A stretch of 64,000 nt of DNA from the NCBI RefSeq assembly GCF_023822045.1, contig NZ_CP084712.1:3779001-3843000 (forward strand), given 5' to 3'. Made by a program: the position numbers and the translations under genes. Below, piece by piece: positions 17,501 to 26,074 of this stretch. The notes under the pieces were generated by a model. It was not told the origin of the DNA and searched no databases. It saw only the letters and a list, made by a program, of their open reading frames with translations. How positions within the stretch are numbered: the first letter of the stretch is position 1; each line of letters opens with the position of its first letter. Source of the DNA: Sphingopyxis sp. USTB-05. GTDB lineage: Bacteria > Pseudomonadota > Alphaproteobacteria > Sphingomonadales > Sphingomonadaceae.

Positions 17501-18139
17501 ATGGCCGACGAACTGATTTTCTTCACCAACCCGATGTCGCGCGGGCAGATCGTCCGCTGGATGCTCGAAGAGGTCGGGGCGCCATATGAACAGCGTATTC
17601 TCGATTATGGCACGACGATGAAGGACTCAGAATATCTGGCGGTCAATCCGATGGGCAAGGTTCCCGCGATCGTTCATGACGGCAAGGCCGTGACCGAATG
17701 CGCTGCGATCTGCGCTTATCTGGCCGATGCCTTCCCCAAAGCCGGCCTTGCTCCCGATGTCGCCGACCGCGCCGATTATTATCGCTGGCTGTTTTTCACC
17801 TCGGGCCCCGTCGAGCAGGCGATCACCGCCAAGCATTTCGGGGTCGAGCCCGACACAGAGCAGCAGCGCATGGCGGGCTTCGGCTCGCTTCCCGCCGCGC
17901 TCGATGCACTCGAAAGCGCCGTCGCGGGCAAAGCCTTTGTTGCGGGAGATCGCTTCAGCGCCGCCGATGTCTATGTGGGCAGCCAGATCGACTGGGGCCT
18001 GCAATTCGGCACCATTCCGTCGCGTCCGGCGTTCGAGGCCTATGTCGCGCCGCTTCGGACACGCGCTGCGTACAAACGTGCGAAGGAGATCGACAACGGC
18101 CTGATTGCCGAAATGCAGGGAGCTGGCACCGCCGGATAG
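17501..18139 (+). CDS. Glutathione S-transferase family protein
   Basis: 212 residues with the GST thioredoxin-like domain: FFTNPMSRGQIVRWMLEE with the early Ser, MGKVPAIVHDGKAVTECAAIC (the cis-Pro and gamma-Glu binding site), and a helical C-terminal domain with FSAADVYVGSQIDW. Likely soluble, conjugating glutathione to an unknown electrophile or acting as an isomerase. AGGGAGAAG-type ribosome site before the ATG. A long intergenic repeat starts about 30 bases after its stop. Confidence 0.9.
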   Translation: MADELIFFTNPMSRGQIVRWMLEEVGAPYEQRILDYGTTMKDSEYLAVNPMGKVPAIVHDGKAVTECAAICAYLADAFPKAGLAPDVADRADYYRWLFFTSGPVEQAITAKHFGVEPDTEQQRMAGFGSLPAALDALESAVAGKAFVAGDRFSAADVYVGSQIDWGLQFGTIPSRPAFEAYVAPLRTRAAYKRAKEIDNGLIAEMQGAGTAG

Positions 18140-18170
18140 GACTGCAAAAGCCATCGTCTCTGAGGGGCTG

Positions 18171-18680
18171 TTTTGGGGTGGGGAGCTGTGTCATTGCCCT
18201 CTTTGGACATCGCCCGGCTGGATCCGGATCGGATCGGCGCAAGGGCGGCGCAATATTCCAAAGTTCAGGAAAGTTCAGCCCTGTGAGCGCCCCGATTTGC
18301 AAGTGGCGGCGTGCAGGATGTGCGCGGCACGTCCTATCATGGTCGTAACCGTAAGCCGGGCCGCGACCGCTTTTTGTTCACCGAATGAAAGAGCCGGATG
18401 AAGGCTGGCACGGCCGGATAATGTAGGAAAGACCTTTTTTTGAAGGCGATGTCTGTTTTGGGGTGCACATCCTTATCTAAAGCTCCCGCTCGTTACCCAC
18501 CGTTCGTCATCCCGGGCTTGACCCGGGATCCCGCTTTTTGACGCGCTCACTGGCTTCGACTTCAAGCGGGACCCCGGATCAAGTCCGGGGTGACGAGGAT
18601 ATATAGGGCAGCTCCCGGTTGCTTCCGGCCATTCCATCCTCATTGACCGTGAACGGCGGATATGGGGTGGAGAGCGGACA
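18171..18680. repeat. Composite intergenic repeat, copy 1
   Basis: Three modules are shared in the same order with 24757-25240: about 295 bases (18171-18465) that include an AAAGTTCAG tandem pair; the REP-like palindrome 18505-18597; and a tail around 18630-18680 (gtgaacggcggatatgg). The first module is nearly identical between copies over long runs. No transposase and no convincing coding frame is present, so it resembles a MITE-like or other non-autonomous dispersed repeat. Confidence 0.8.
18505..18597. repeat. REP-like palindromic element
   Basis: Starts cgtcatcccgggcttgaccc and ends with the inverted equivalent ggggtgacga, with AGCGGGACCCC in the right arm pairing to GGGATCCCGCT in the left. 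The same element occurs at 19407, 25068, 25379 and 33262. Confidence 0.85.
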
Positions 18681-18720
18681 TGTCGGTGGGCGACGGCGAA
18701 GCCCGGCAGCGGACCTAAAA

Positions 18721-19041
18721 TTAGCGGTCCTCCTTGTGCCGGGAGTGATAGCGAAGACGCTTCATCTCGTCCTTTCGATTGGATTTGAACCAGATTGTCC
18801 GTTGATCAGGTGTCATTTCTGCGGGCATCGTCCAAGAGCAAGCCTCAAATATTTCATCAGCCATTCGACCAGCTTCCGAATTCGACAACGGCTTTTTCGC
18901 CCGAAACAGTTGCTTCGTTGCTTCGGCTCCCGTGCATTGCGAGAAATCGACAACCCAAGGTAGCGGCGTAGTTGCGTTAGCAACAAGCGGAAGGATTGCG
19001 ACCACTGCGGCGAAAGAGTTTGAAACCCAGTTCATAGCCAT
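18721..19041 (-). CDS. Small exported protein of unknown function
   Basis: About 106 residues from the ATG at 19041 (an in-frame ATG also lies at 19071). The N-terminus MAMNWVSNSFAAVVAILPLVANA is a typical signal peptide cut near ANA. The mature part has two Cys (FSQCTGAE, EACSWTMP) and a very basic C-terminal tail. No domain recognised, and the ribosome site is weak, so confidence is moderate. Confidence 0.5.
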   Translation of the reverse strand: MAMNWVSNSFAAVVAILPLVANATTPLPWVVDFSQCTGAEATKQLFRAKKPLSNSEAGRMADEIFEACSWTMPAEMTPDQRTIWFKSNRKDEMKRLRYHSRHKEDR

Positions 19042-19156
19042 CTTATCGGACGATCGACGGCATTTCGGCAAGCCTTGGAATGCCCCAATAGCAGCAATCG
19101 GTCGTTTGCCGCCCTTGGATCCGGATCGGGAGCGAGTGTTGGAAACGACGCGGAAT

Positions 19157-19339
19157 CTAGGCTTTCAGGTCGGTGACGAACCCGCGCCAAATCAGCGCCA
19201 AGTTCAAAAATGTAAATCCACCAAGAACTGCAGGCCAGTTGCCCCCGAAACCTCCGTCAGCCCATTGCAGGCCTAGGCCTATCAGGATGCTTACGTAAGC
19301 AATCCCAAACAATATCTGTTCCGCTGTCGACAGATTCAT
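19157..19339 (-). CDS. Small two-helix membrane protein
   Basis: 60 residues, MNLSTAEQILFGIAYVSIL onward, with two hydrophobic helices (about 8-25 and 38-54) joined by a Gly/Trp loop. AAGGAGG lies about 7 bases before the ATG, a strong ribosome site that argues for a real gene despite its size. Function unknown. Confidence 0.6.
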   Translation of the reverse strand: MNLSTAEQILFGIAYVSILIGLGLQWADGGFGGNWPAVLGGFTFLNLALIWRGFVTDLKA

Positions 19340-19406
19340 CGCCGGCCTCCTTAGCGGGGACCATTATGCATAAGTTCGATGTCTGCAATCGGTCGTTTCC
19401 GGACTT

Positions 19407-19498
19407 CGACATCCCGGGCTTGACCCGGGATCCCGCCTTTTGAGGCGCCCACTGGCTTCGACCTCAAGCGGGACCCCGGATCAAGTCCGGGGTGACGA
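19407..19498. repeat. REP-like palindromic element
   Basis: Second copy of the CATCCCGGG...GGGGTGACGA palindrome, here with the middle reading gaggcgcccactggcttcga. It lies between the small membrane protein gene and the BI-1 terminator. Confidence 0.85.
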
Positions 19499-19565
19499 CG
19501 AAAGATAGGTCGGCTTCCGGCCGTTTGCTGCCGTTACGACCACAACCTACAGGGCTCCTCAGCCC

Positions 19566-19599
19566 AAAAAAAGAGCCCGGCGAACGCTTCGCCGGGCTC
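19566..19599 (-). terminator. Rho-independent terminator of the BI-1 gene
   Basis: A perfect 12-bp stem (GAGCCCGGCGAA with TTCGCCGGGCTC, loop CGC) at 19573-19599, followed on the minus strand by seven T residues (plus-strand A-tract 19566-19572). Confidence 0.9.
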
Positions 19600-19624
19600 T
19601 CTCGGTTCGTGTCTGTCCGACCGC

Positions 19625-20353
19625 TTAGTCGCGGCTGCCCAGCAGGTTGAGCAGGAAGGTGAACATGTTGACGAAGTCGAGATAGAGCGTCAGCGCGCCC
19701 ATGATCACCGACTTGCCGACAAAGTCGGTCCCGCGGACATAGAAATACATGCTCTTGATCTTCTGCGTGTCATAGGCGGTGAGGCCCGCGAACAGCAGCA
19801 CGCCGATCACGCTGATCGCGAGGCTGAGCGCGCTCGACTGCACGAACAGGTTGATCAGCATCGCGACGAGGATGCCCACGACGCCCATGATCAGAAAGGT
19901 GCCGAAGCCCGACAGATCCTTCTTGGTGGTGTAGCCATAGAGGCTGAGGCCAAGGAAGGCTGCCGCGGTCGCGAAGAAGGTCGTTGCGATCGACGATGCC
20001 GTAAAGGCGAGGAAGATCGTCGACATCGACAGACCCATCACCGCCGCATAGACCCAGAACAGCGCCTGTGCGGCACCGGTCGAGAGCTTGTTGATGCCGA
20101 AGCTCAACACCAGCACGAAGGCCAGCGGTGCGAGCGCCACCACCCACATCAGGGGGCTGCCGATCAGCGAGGCGGTAAAGCCGCTGTTATACGCCAGCAT
20201 CGCGACGATGCCGGTGAGCAGCACGCCCGAGCCCATATAGTTGTATACCGACAGCATGTACGACCGCAGGCCGGCATCGACGGCCTGGTCCATTGCGTTC
20301 GCGCCGGCGCCAAAACCGGAAGCCGCCATATTGGGGTCGTTCCAATTCGCCAT
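19625..20353 (-). CDS. Bax inhibitor-1/YccA family membrane protein
   Basis: 242 residues with seven hydrophobic helices and the family signatures YMLSVYNYMGSGVLLTG in helix 1, FWVYAAVMGLSMSTIFL, and GLTAYDTQKIKSMYF near the C-terminus, where the conserved Asp pair would form the pH-sensing di-aspartyl site. Members are inner-membrane calcium-leak-type channels. Monocistronic, with its own terminator at 19573-19599. Confidence 0.93.
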   Translation of the reverse strand: MANWNDPNMAASGFGAGANAMDQAVDAGLRSYMLSVYNYMGSGVLLTGIVAMLAYNSGFTASLIGSPLMWVVALAPLAFVLVLSFGINKLSTGAAQALFWVYAAVMGLSMSTIFLAFTASSIATTFFATAAAFLGLSLYGYTTKKDLSGFGTFLIMGVVGILVAMLINLFVQSSALSLAISVIGVLLFAGLTAYDTQKIKSMYFYVRGTDFVGKSVIMGALTLYLDFVNMFTFLLNLLGSRD

Positions 20354-20519
20354 TTTTCATCTCCATAACCGGCCAGCCCATACCGGCCGTGGATAGTAAT
20401 ATCGGGGGTTTGCCCTCTTGTTTCAAGCGAAACCGGACATCAGCAATATTCCAGCAATATATTAGCTTGTCTGGAAGTTGGGGATCGCGGTTCCTGTCGG
20501 CACCGCTATGCTGTCAGCC

Positions 20520-21137
20520 ATGTCCAAGCACCGCCTGTTCGTCGCGTTGCGGCCGCCGCGCGCGATCCGCGACATATTGATCGCCGCGATGCACGGCATA
20601 GCCGGCGCACGGTGGCAGGATGACGAGCAGCTCCACCTGACGCTACGCTTCATCGGCGAGGTCGATCACCATCAGGCCGAGGATATAGCGGCGGCGCTCG
20701 GCGGGCTTTACGCGCCCACGGTCACAGTGCGGATCGCGGGTGTCGACCTGTTCGAACGGCAGGGGCGGCCGCACATGGTGTGGGCGGGAGTGGAACCGCA
20801 CGAAGCGCTTGCGGCGCTGCACCGCAAGGTCGACCAATTGCTCGCGCGCGTCGGCGTGGCGCCTGAAACGCGGACATTCATGCCGCATGTCACACTCGCC
20901 CGGCTCAATCGCGGATCGGGCCCGGTTGCGCCGTTCCTGGCGCTGAACAGCGATCTTGTGAGCGCGGACTTCGCTTTCGACCATGTCACGCTCTACGAAA
21001 GCGAGCTTGGCCATGGCGGGTCGCGGTACCACCCCGTCGCGCGTTATCCGCTGGGCAGCGAGAATTCGGCGACAAGCGCGGCCGCGACGGCGTCGACGTC
21101 GTCCCAAGTCGTGGCAAAGCCGTCGTCCGCGCCATAA
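20520..21137 (+). CDS. thpR: RNA 2',3'-cyclic phosphodiesterase
   Basis: About 205 residues from the ATG at 20520 (MSKHRLFVALRPP); earlier in-frame starts at 20478 and 20508 would add a few residues. It is a 2H phosphoesterase: the two catalytic HxT motifs are HLTLRFIGE and HVTLARLNR. ThpR hydrolyses 2',3'-cyclic phosphates and can ligate tRNA halves in vitro. The last 30 residues are a Ser/Ala-rich tail encoded antisense to the 3' end of the phosphatase gene (94-base overlap) and are probably not part of the fold. Confidence 0.88.
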   Translation: MSKHRLFVALRPPRAIRDILIAAMHGIAGARWQDDEQLHLTLRFIGEVDHHQAEDIAAALGGLYAPTVTVRIAGVDLFERQGRPHMVWAGVEPHEALAALHRKVDQLLARVGVAPETRTFMPHVTLARLNRGSGPVAPFLALNSDLVSADFAFDHVTLYESELGHGGSRYHPVARYPLGSENSATSAAATASTSSQVVAKPSSAP

Positions 21138-21553
21138 TAGGGATCGGTGACGCCCTGTCCGCCGCGGCCGGGGAGCAGATCGAGCATCAGCCGGAGATCT
21201 GCGGTCGCGTCGGCCGGGCGGATTGCGAGAGCGTCGCGCAAATTGCTCTTGTCGGCGGCGAGTATCAGGTCGAAGCGGTAAAAATCTTCGCGTGACAATT
21301 GGCGTGCGCGCAGGCCCGATATGTCGATGCCGCGGCGACGGGCTTCAGCCTGCGCGCGGCGGTCGGGCGCACGACCGACATGCCAATCGCCGGTTCCCGC
21401 CGAATCGAGCGTCGCGTCGATGCCGGCGCGTGCGAAGGCGGCGCGAGCCGCGCCTTCGGCAAGCGGCGAACGGCAGATATTGCCGAGGCAGAGGAAAAGG
21501 ATGGCGGGCCTCGCAATTTCTCCATTGCCTCGCATATCGATATGCCTCCCCAT
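21044..21553 (-). CDS. Low-molecular-weight protein-tyrosine phosphatase
   Basis: 169 residues with the P-loop FLCLGNICRSPLAEG (about 20-34; catalytic Cys and Arg) and the general-acid loop DPYYG (about 137-141). It would dephosphorylate tyrosine residues, often opposite a BY-kinase in exopolysaccharide control, but none is seen here. The start could be the ATG at 21535, removing six residues. Its 3' end overlaps thpR tail to tail. Confidence 0.92.
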   Translation of the reverse strand: MGRHIDMRGNGEIARPAILFLCLGNICRSPLAEGAARAAFARAGIDATLDSAGTGDWHVGRAPDRRAQAEARRRGIDISGLRARQLSREDFYRFDLILAADKSNLRDALAIRPADATADLRLMLDLLPGRGGQGVTDPYYGADDGFATTWDDVDAVAAALVAEFSLPSG

Positions 21554-21642
21554 AAAGTTGAACCGACTTTCAACTTGCGCCTGTGCCCGGCTCTGCTAGC
21601 CATGCTGCATAACAGATAGAGGGTCAGGGAGAGGGTTGCCAG

Positions 21643-23241
21643 ATGGCCGAGACCGCCAGCGAGAATGTCACGTCCGGTGCGCCGGTTCCGGCCGAACCGA
21701 AAGCCACCGGATATAGCTGGTACGTGCTGTCGGTACTCGTCGTCGTCTATATCCTCAATTTCATCGACCGGCAGATCATCAGCATCCTGGCCGTCGACAT
21801 CAAGGCCGACCTTGGCCTCTCCGATGGCGACATGGGCTTCCTCGGCGGGGCCGCCTTCGCGGTCTTTTATGCGCTCTTCGGAATCCCCCTGGGCCGCCTC
21901 GCCGACAATTGGAACCGCGTCCGCCTGCTGTCGATCGGGCTGACATTGTGGTCGGCGATGACCGCGGCATCGGGTTTTGCCTATAATCAGGTCAGCCTGA
22001 CCCTCGCGCGGATGGGGGTCGGCGTCGGCGAGGCGACCGCCAGCCCGACCGCCTATTCGCTGATCTCCGACTATTTTCCCAAGCGACAGAAGGCTACGGC
22101 GCTCGCGATCTATTCGTCAGGCCTCTACCTCGGCGGCGGGGTGTCGTTGTTCATCGGCGCGCTAATCGTCGAGGCATGGAACCGGAATTATCCTGCGGGC
22201 GGTCCGATGGGGCTCGTTGGCTGGCAGGCGGCATTTCTTGCCGTCGGCGTCCCCGGACTGCTCCTCGCGCTTTGGGTTGCCAGCCTTCGCGAACCGGTGC
22301 GCGGCGCGATGGACGGCGTCGCAAGCCCCGGCTGCCCGACCCCCTTTCGCGAGTTCGGCAAGGATCTGTCGATGATCGTCCCGCCGCTGACGCTGTGGGG
22401 TGCGGCAAAGCGCGGTCCCGCGGCGCTCGCAATCAACATCGGCTTTGCCGTCGCAATCGCCGCCTTCGCCTGGTGGATGATCCGCCTGACGGGCAATTTC
22501 CCCCAATGGTCGGCGGTAGCGCTTGGCTATTATGCGGTCTTTTCGTGGGCGAGCGCGCTTCGTGCCCACGACCCGGCGACTTTCCGGCTGATCTGGGGCA
22601 CGCCCGCCTTCATCTGCACGACATTGGGCTATGGCCTCGTCAGTCTCGCCGCCTATGCGATCGCCTTCTGGTCGGCGCCCTATGCCGAAATCGTGCTGGG
22701 ATTGCCCAAGCAGGAACTCGCCTTCATTCTCGGCGCGAACGGCGCGGTCGCGGGTTTCGTCGGGGTGATCCTGGGCGGCCGCCTCGCCGATCATCTGCGC
22801 GCGAAAAATCCGGCGGGTCGCATCCTGATGATCATCTTTGGCGTCGTCGCGCCGATCATTCCGATCTGGATCGGCTACACGACCGAAAATTCGACGCTTT
22901 TCTATGTCATGAATTTCCTTGCCGGCATGTTTGGTGCCGCCGCACTCGGCGCAGCCGCGGCGACGACGCAGGACCTCGTCCTGCCGCGAATGCGCGGCAC
23001 GGCGACCGCGGCCTTCTTTTTGGGCACCACGCTCGTCGGCCTGTCGTTCGGCCCCTATATGGTCGGGCAGATCTCTGACCTGGCGGGAACGATCGTCGAT
23101 GGCAAGCCGGTCGGCGACCTGCGCACCGGCATATTGTCGCTGATCGGGGTTGCGCCGATCGCGCTCGGCCTGCTGCTCTATGCCTATCGCGCGGTGCCCG
23201 GCGCCGAAGCGACGATCGCCGAACGCGCGGCGGGCGCCTGA
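21643..23241 (+). CDS. Spinster-like MFS transporter
   Basis: 532 residues, 12 predicted helices. Hallmarks are YILNFIDRQIISIL in helix 1, GIPLGRLADNWNRVRLLSIG in the 2-3 loop, and GVGVGEATASPTAYSLISD in helix 4, all typical of the spinster-type major facilitators abundant in sphingomonads. There is an extra loop around residues 215-270. The substrate is unknown; relatives carry organic anions or lipids. Stands alone between the phosphatase and SOD genes. Confidence 0.9.
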   Translation: MAETASENVTSGAPVPAEPKATGYSWYVLSVLVVVYILNFIDRQIISILAVDIKADLGLSDGDMGFLGGAAFAVFYALFGIPLGRLADNWNRVRLLSIGLTLWSAMTAASGFAYNQVSLTLARMGVGVGEATASPTAYSLISDYFPKRQKATALAIYSSGLYLGGGVSLFIGALIVEAWNRNYPAGGPMGLVGWQAAFLAVGVPGLLLALWVASLREPVRGAMDGVASPGCPTPFREFGKDLSMIVPPLTLWGAAKRGPAALAINIGFAVAIAAFAWWMIRLTGNFPQWSAVALGYYAVFSWASALRAHDPATFRLIWGTPAFICTTLGYGLVSLAAYAIAFWSAPYAEIVLGLPKQELAFILGANGAVAGFVGVILGGRLADHLRAKNPAGRILMIIFGVVAPIIPIWIGYTTENSTLFYVMNFLAGMFGAAALGAAAATTQDLVLPRMRGTATAAFFLGTTLVGLSFGPYMVGQISDLAGTIVDGKPVGDLRTGILSLIGVAPIALGLLLYAYRAVPGAEATIAERAAGA

Positions 23242-23331
23242 CCCTTCGGTCGCGACGCCCGCCAGACGAATCGATCGGGTCTTACGCTCCGCCACCCCCG
23301 CCTAAGCAGGAGCGGCTAAGGGGAAGCGCTT

Positions 23332-23904
23332 TTACTTCGCGGTCTCTTTGACGATCACACCGCACGCGACGCGGCCGCCGCTGTTGCCGCTGGGGTCTGT
23401 CTTGTAATCGTCAGGGCCGGCGTGGATCACAAAGGCCGCACCGTCGGCGTCGAGCAATCCGCCGTCGCCCTCAAACCGCGAACCGACCAGGCGCAGCGTC
23501 GCACGGCCGATCTGGTCGGGTTCGATGACAAGGTTGGGGAGGTCGCCATGATGCGCACCCATCGGATTGTCGCGGCCATGCTGGACGCCGGTCGGGTTCC
23601 AGTGCGGGCCCGCGCTGGCGAAATCGGGCGCGTTGCACTGGCCGACGGCATGGACGTGCATGCCATAGGTGCCAGGCGCAAAGCCGCGCGCAACGAGTTC
23701 GATGCGCAGCCCGGTCGTGTCGCGGTAGATGTCGGCACGGCCGCGGTCGGCGCCCTTATTGTCATAGAGCTGGGCATAGGCGTCGGCGGGGGGCAGCGTC
23801 GTCGTGGATTTCTTCCCCATTCCGGCGCAGCCGGCGAGCACGAGCGCCCCGATAACAACGGCCCCCTGGGCCATGATCTGTTTCCGGCGTGAACCCATCG
23901 TCAT
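23332..23904 (-). CDS. sodC: Cu/Zn superoxide dismutase-like lipoprotein
   Basis: 190 residues from the ATG at 23904 (AGGGAG upstream). A lipobox VLAGC places the lipidated Cys at residue 26, so it is exported and membrane-anchored. The SOD fold is marked by GTYGMHVHAVGQC (copper His pair), AGPHWNP, MGAHHGDLPN and FVIHAGPDDY, with GGRVACGVI closing the disulphide. It would remove periplasmic superoxide. The frame is open 28 codons further upstream but without a signal peptide there. Confidence 0.9.
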   Translation of the reverse strand: MTMGSRRKQIMAQGAVVIGALVLAGCAGMGKKSTTTLPPADAYAQLYDNKGADRGRADIYRDTTGLRIELVARGFAPGTYGMHVHAVGQCNAPDFASAGPHWNPTGVQHGRDNPMGAHHGDLPNLVIEPDQIGRATLRLVGSRFEGDGGLLDADGAAFVIHAGPDDYKTDPSGNSGGRVACGVIVKETAK

Positions 23905-24030
23905 CTTGCTGCTGCTCCCTATCGCAAAGTCTGAATCAGAACGTCGCGGCAGCGCGTTTCGATCCCGGTCCGTCGACGATGCCCGCAATCGCCGTCAGTT
24001 CCAAGGGCATAAGTCGGCATCGACCATCAT

Positions 24031-24684
24031 TCATTCGGCGAAGGGGGCGGATTCGATCGGGTCGGTTGCTCGCAAAAGATCGTGGCCGGTCAGACGATCC
24101 CACCATCCTTGCAAGGCCGTGTGGCGCGCAAGCGCGGCCCTTCCCTCCTCGACACGCACGAAATAGTCGATCATCGGCGCAAGGTGCCAATCGGCAAGCG
24201 TGATGTGCCGCCCGGACAGGATCGCGCCCTCCGCCGCGACTTTGTCGAGGAAAGATAGCACTGGCTTTGACGCTGCAAGACCCGCCTCGACCTCCGCCCG
24301 GTCGGATTTCTCGCCCACGAACGGGCGAAAGAAGCCGTGCGACGCCACCTGCCGAACCATCGGCCAATAGCCATAGGCGTCGAGAACCGCGACGAGCTGG
24401 TCCATCCGCGCAAGACCCGCAGCATCTTCGGGCTGAAGCGACGGTCCCGCGAAGGCGCGATCGACGTAACGCGTGATCGCCCCTGTCTCGAAGAGGCGAA
24501 ACTCGCCATGGGTGAGCAAGGGGACTCGGCCGAAGGGGTGCAAATCGAGATAGGCGTCGGGCAGTTTATCGAACGGGTCGACCTCGACCATCTCATGCTC
24601 GACATTCTTGGATAGCAGCGCCAACCGGGCGGTCCGGCTGTAAACGCTGTATCGATAGCCATGAAGATGAACCCGGTCCGGCAT
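24031..24684 (-). CDS. Glutathione S-transferase family protein
   Basis: 217 residues: HLHGYRYSVYSRTARLALLS with the N-terminal Ser/Tyr region, FGRVPLLTHGEFRLFETGAITRY (cis-Pro and Glu-Thr glutathione site), and a helical C-terminal domain with ITLADWHLAPM. Substrate unknown. It differs from the GST at 17501, and copy 2 of the composite repeat begins about 70 bases upstream of its start. Confidence 0.9.
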   Translation of the reverse strand: MPDRVHLHGYRYSVYSRTARLALLSKNVEHEMVEVDPFDKLPDAYLDLHPFGRVPLLTHGEFRLFETGAITRYVDRAFAGPSLQPEDAAGLARMDQLVAVLDAYGYWPMVRQVASHGFFRPFVGEKSDRAEVEAGLAASKPVLSFLDKVAAEGAILSGRHITLADWHLAPMIDYFVRVEEGRAALARHTALQGWWDRLTGHDLLRATDPIESAPFAE

Positions 24685-24756
24685 CTGTCCCTCCGCGCTA
24701 TCCTGTGTTGGCTAAAAGCTATTGGGCGGGAGGGCAATGGTGGCGGTGAATAGCCG

Positions 24757-25240
24757 CTTTTGGGTGGGGAGCTGTCATTGCTCTCTTGGACATGGCCCGG
24801 CTGGATCCGGATCGGAACGGCGCAAGGGCGGCGCAATATTCCAAAGTTCAGGAAAGTTCAGCCCTGTGAGCGCCCCGATTTGCAAGTCGCGGGGTGCTGG
24901 ACGTGCGCGGCACGTCCGATCTTGGTCGTATCCGTAGGCCGGGCCCCGACCAGCTTTTTGTTCACCGAATGAAAGAGCCGGATGAAGGCTGGCACGGCCG
25001 GATAATGTAGGAAAGACCTTTTTGGAGGCGATGTCCGTTTTGGGGTGGGAAGCGGACATCCCATTTTCGTCATCCCGGGCTTGACCCGGGATCCCGCTTT
25101 TTGACGCATTCGCTGGCTTCGACTTCAAGCGGGACCCCGGGTCAAGCCCGGGGTGACAATATGGAGAGGTCCGCCCCGACCCTTCCCGTCATTCCATCCA
25201 GATTGGCAGTGAACGGCGGATATGGAGTGGTGAGCGGACG
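24757..25240. repeat. Composite intergenic repeat, copy 2
   Basis: Same three modules as 18171-18680: 24757-25052 (with the AAAGTTCAG pair and a long near-identical run), the palindrome 25068-25157, and the tail 25191-25240. The whole stretch from 24685 to 25613 (about 0.9 kb) has no credible gene and is made mostly of repeats. Confidence 0.8.
25068..25157. repeat. REP-like palindromic element
   Basis: Third copy of the family, embedded in composite repeat copy 2. Arms CATCCCGGGCTTGACCC and GGGTCAAGCCCGGGGTG pair almost perfectly. Confidence 0.85.
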
Positions 25241-25255
25241 TTTGCTACTATGTTG

Positions 25256-25341
25256 TACCCCGGCGAAGGCCGGGGCCCAGGGCTCTGGAAAGCCGAGCTG
25301 TGCGGATTGCCGCCCTGGACCCCGGCCTTCGCCGGGGCACA
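25256..25341. repeat. Second palindromic repeat type
   Basis: Begins ccccggcgaaggccgggg and ends ccccggccttcgccgggg, inverted arms of about 18 bases around a 50-base centre. Distinct in sequence from the CATCCCGGG family but of the same general design. Confidence 0.75.
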
Positions 25342-25378
25342 CATTGCCGTCGTTACTGTCCGGTCGTTTCTTCGCTCT

Positions 25379-25470
25379 CGTCATCCCGGGCTTGACCCGG
25401 GATCCCGCTTTTTGACGCGCTCACTGACTTCGACCTCAAGCGGGACCCCGGGTCAAGCCCGGGGTGACGA
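25379..25470. repeat. REP-like palindromic element
   Basis: Fourth copy of the CATCCCGGG family, only about 220 bases from the third, with the intermediate palindrome type between them. Confidence 0.85.
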
Positions 25471-25548
25471 GGAGAGAATCTGGCAGCTTCCGGTCGACAT
25501 CGGACATTTCGGTTCGATGCAGACCCGGCCTTCACAGTCGACGCCGCC

Positions 25549-25581
25549 AAAAAAAAAGGGCCGCGAATTGCTTCGCGGCCC
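25549..25581 (-). terminator. Rho-independent terminator of the TonB operon
   Basis: GGGCCGCGAA and TTCGCGGCCC pair (25558-25581), followed on the minus strand by a nine-T run (plus-strand A-tract 25549-25557), about 30 bases after the last exbD stop. Confidence 0.9.
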
Positions 25582-25613
25582 CATGTTTTTTGCCTGACGG
25601 CCCTGATCGAAGA

Positions 25614-26039
25614 TCAGAAGACGCGGGCGTATTGCTCGTTACCGACGAAGCCCAGCTTGCCGACGCCGCTGCGCTTGATCACCGCCATGACATTGTCGAC
25701 GACGATATAGCGTGCATAGGGGTCGGGCTGGACCTGCAGTTCGGGTTCGACCGGCAACGCCTTGGTCTGTTCCAGATACTGCGCCAGCTGAGCGAGGTCG
25801 ACCGGCGAACCGTTCCAGGTGATCGTTCCCGCGGGATCGATCATCACCTTGTTCTTTTCGGGGTCGACGTTGCTCTGGCTGTCGGTCGGGACCGGCAGGT
25901 CGATCTTGACCGCGTGGGTCTGGACCGGGATGGTGATGATGAACATGATGAGGAGCACGAGCATGACGTCGATGAGCGGCGTCGTGTTCATGTCCATCAT
26001 CGGTTCGTTTTCGTCCCGATCTCCAACTGCCATGGACAT
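25614..26039 (-). CDS. exbD: ExbD-type biopolymer transport protein (distal copy)
   Basis: 141 residues with a short cytoplasmic N-terminus, NTTPLIDVMLVLLIMFIITIP as the single membrane helix carrying the proton-handling Asp, and a periplasmic domain. ExbD forms the motor with ExbB that energises TonB. Last gene of the minus-strand operon tonB-exbB-exbD-exbD. The periplasmic part is of standard length, unlike the neighbouring copy. Confidence 0.92.
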   Translation of the reverse strand: MSMAVGDRDENEPMMDMNTTPLIDVMLVLLIMFIITIPVQTHAVKIDLPVPTDSQSNVDPEKNKVMIDPAGTITWNGSPVDLAQLAQYLEQTKALPVEPELQVQPDPYARYIVVDNVMAVIKRSGVGKLGFVGNEQYARVF

Positions 26040-26074
26040 GCGATTATTCCTTCGTTCCTAAACGGAGCGCGCCC

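Noticed and set aside
18105..18401. Conserved-looking frames in both copies of the composite repeat (GWIRIG, QGRRNIPKFRKVQP)
   Set aside because: The conservation follows from near-identical DNA; frames run past the repeat ends and have no start signals.
18505..25470. REP palindromes as a CRISPR array
   Set aside because: Repeats are about 90 bases, irregularly spaced, differ in sequence, and have no uniform spacers or cas genes.
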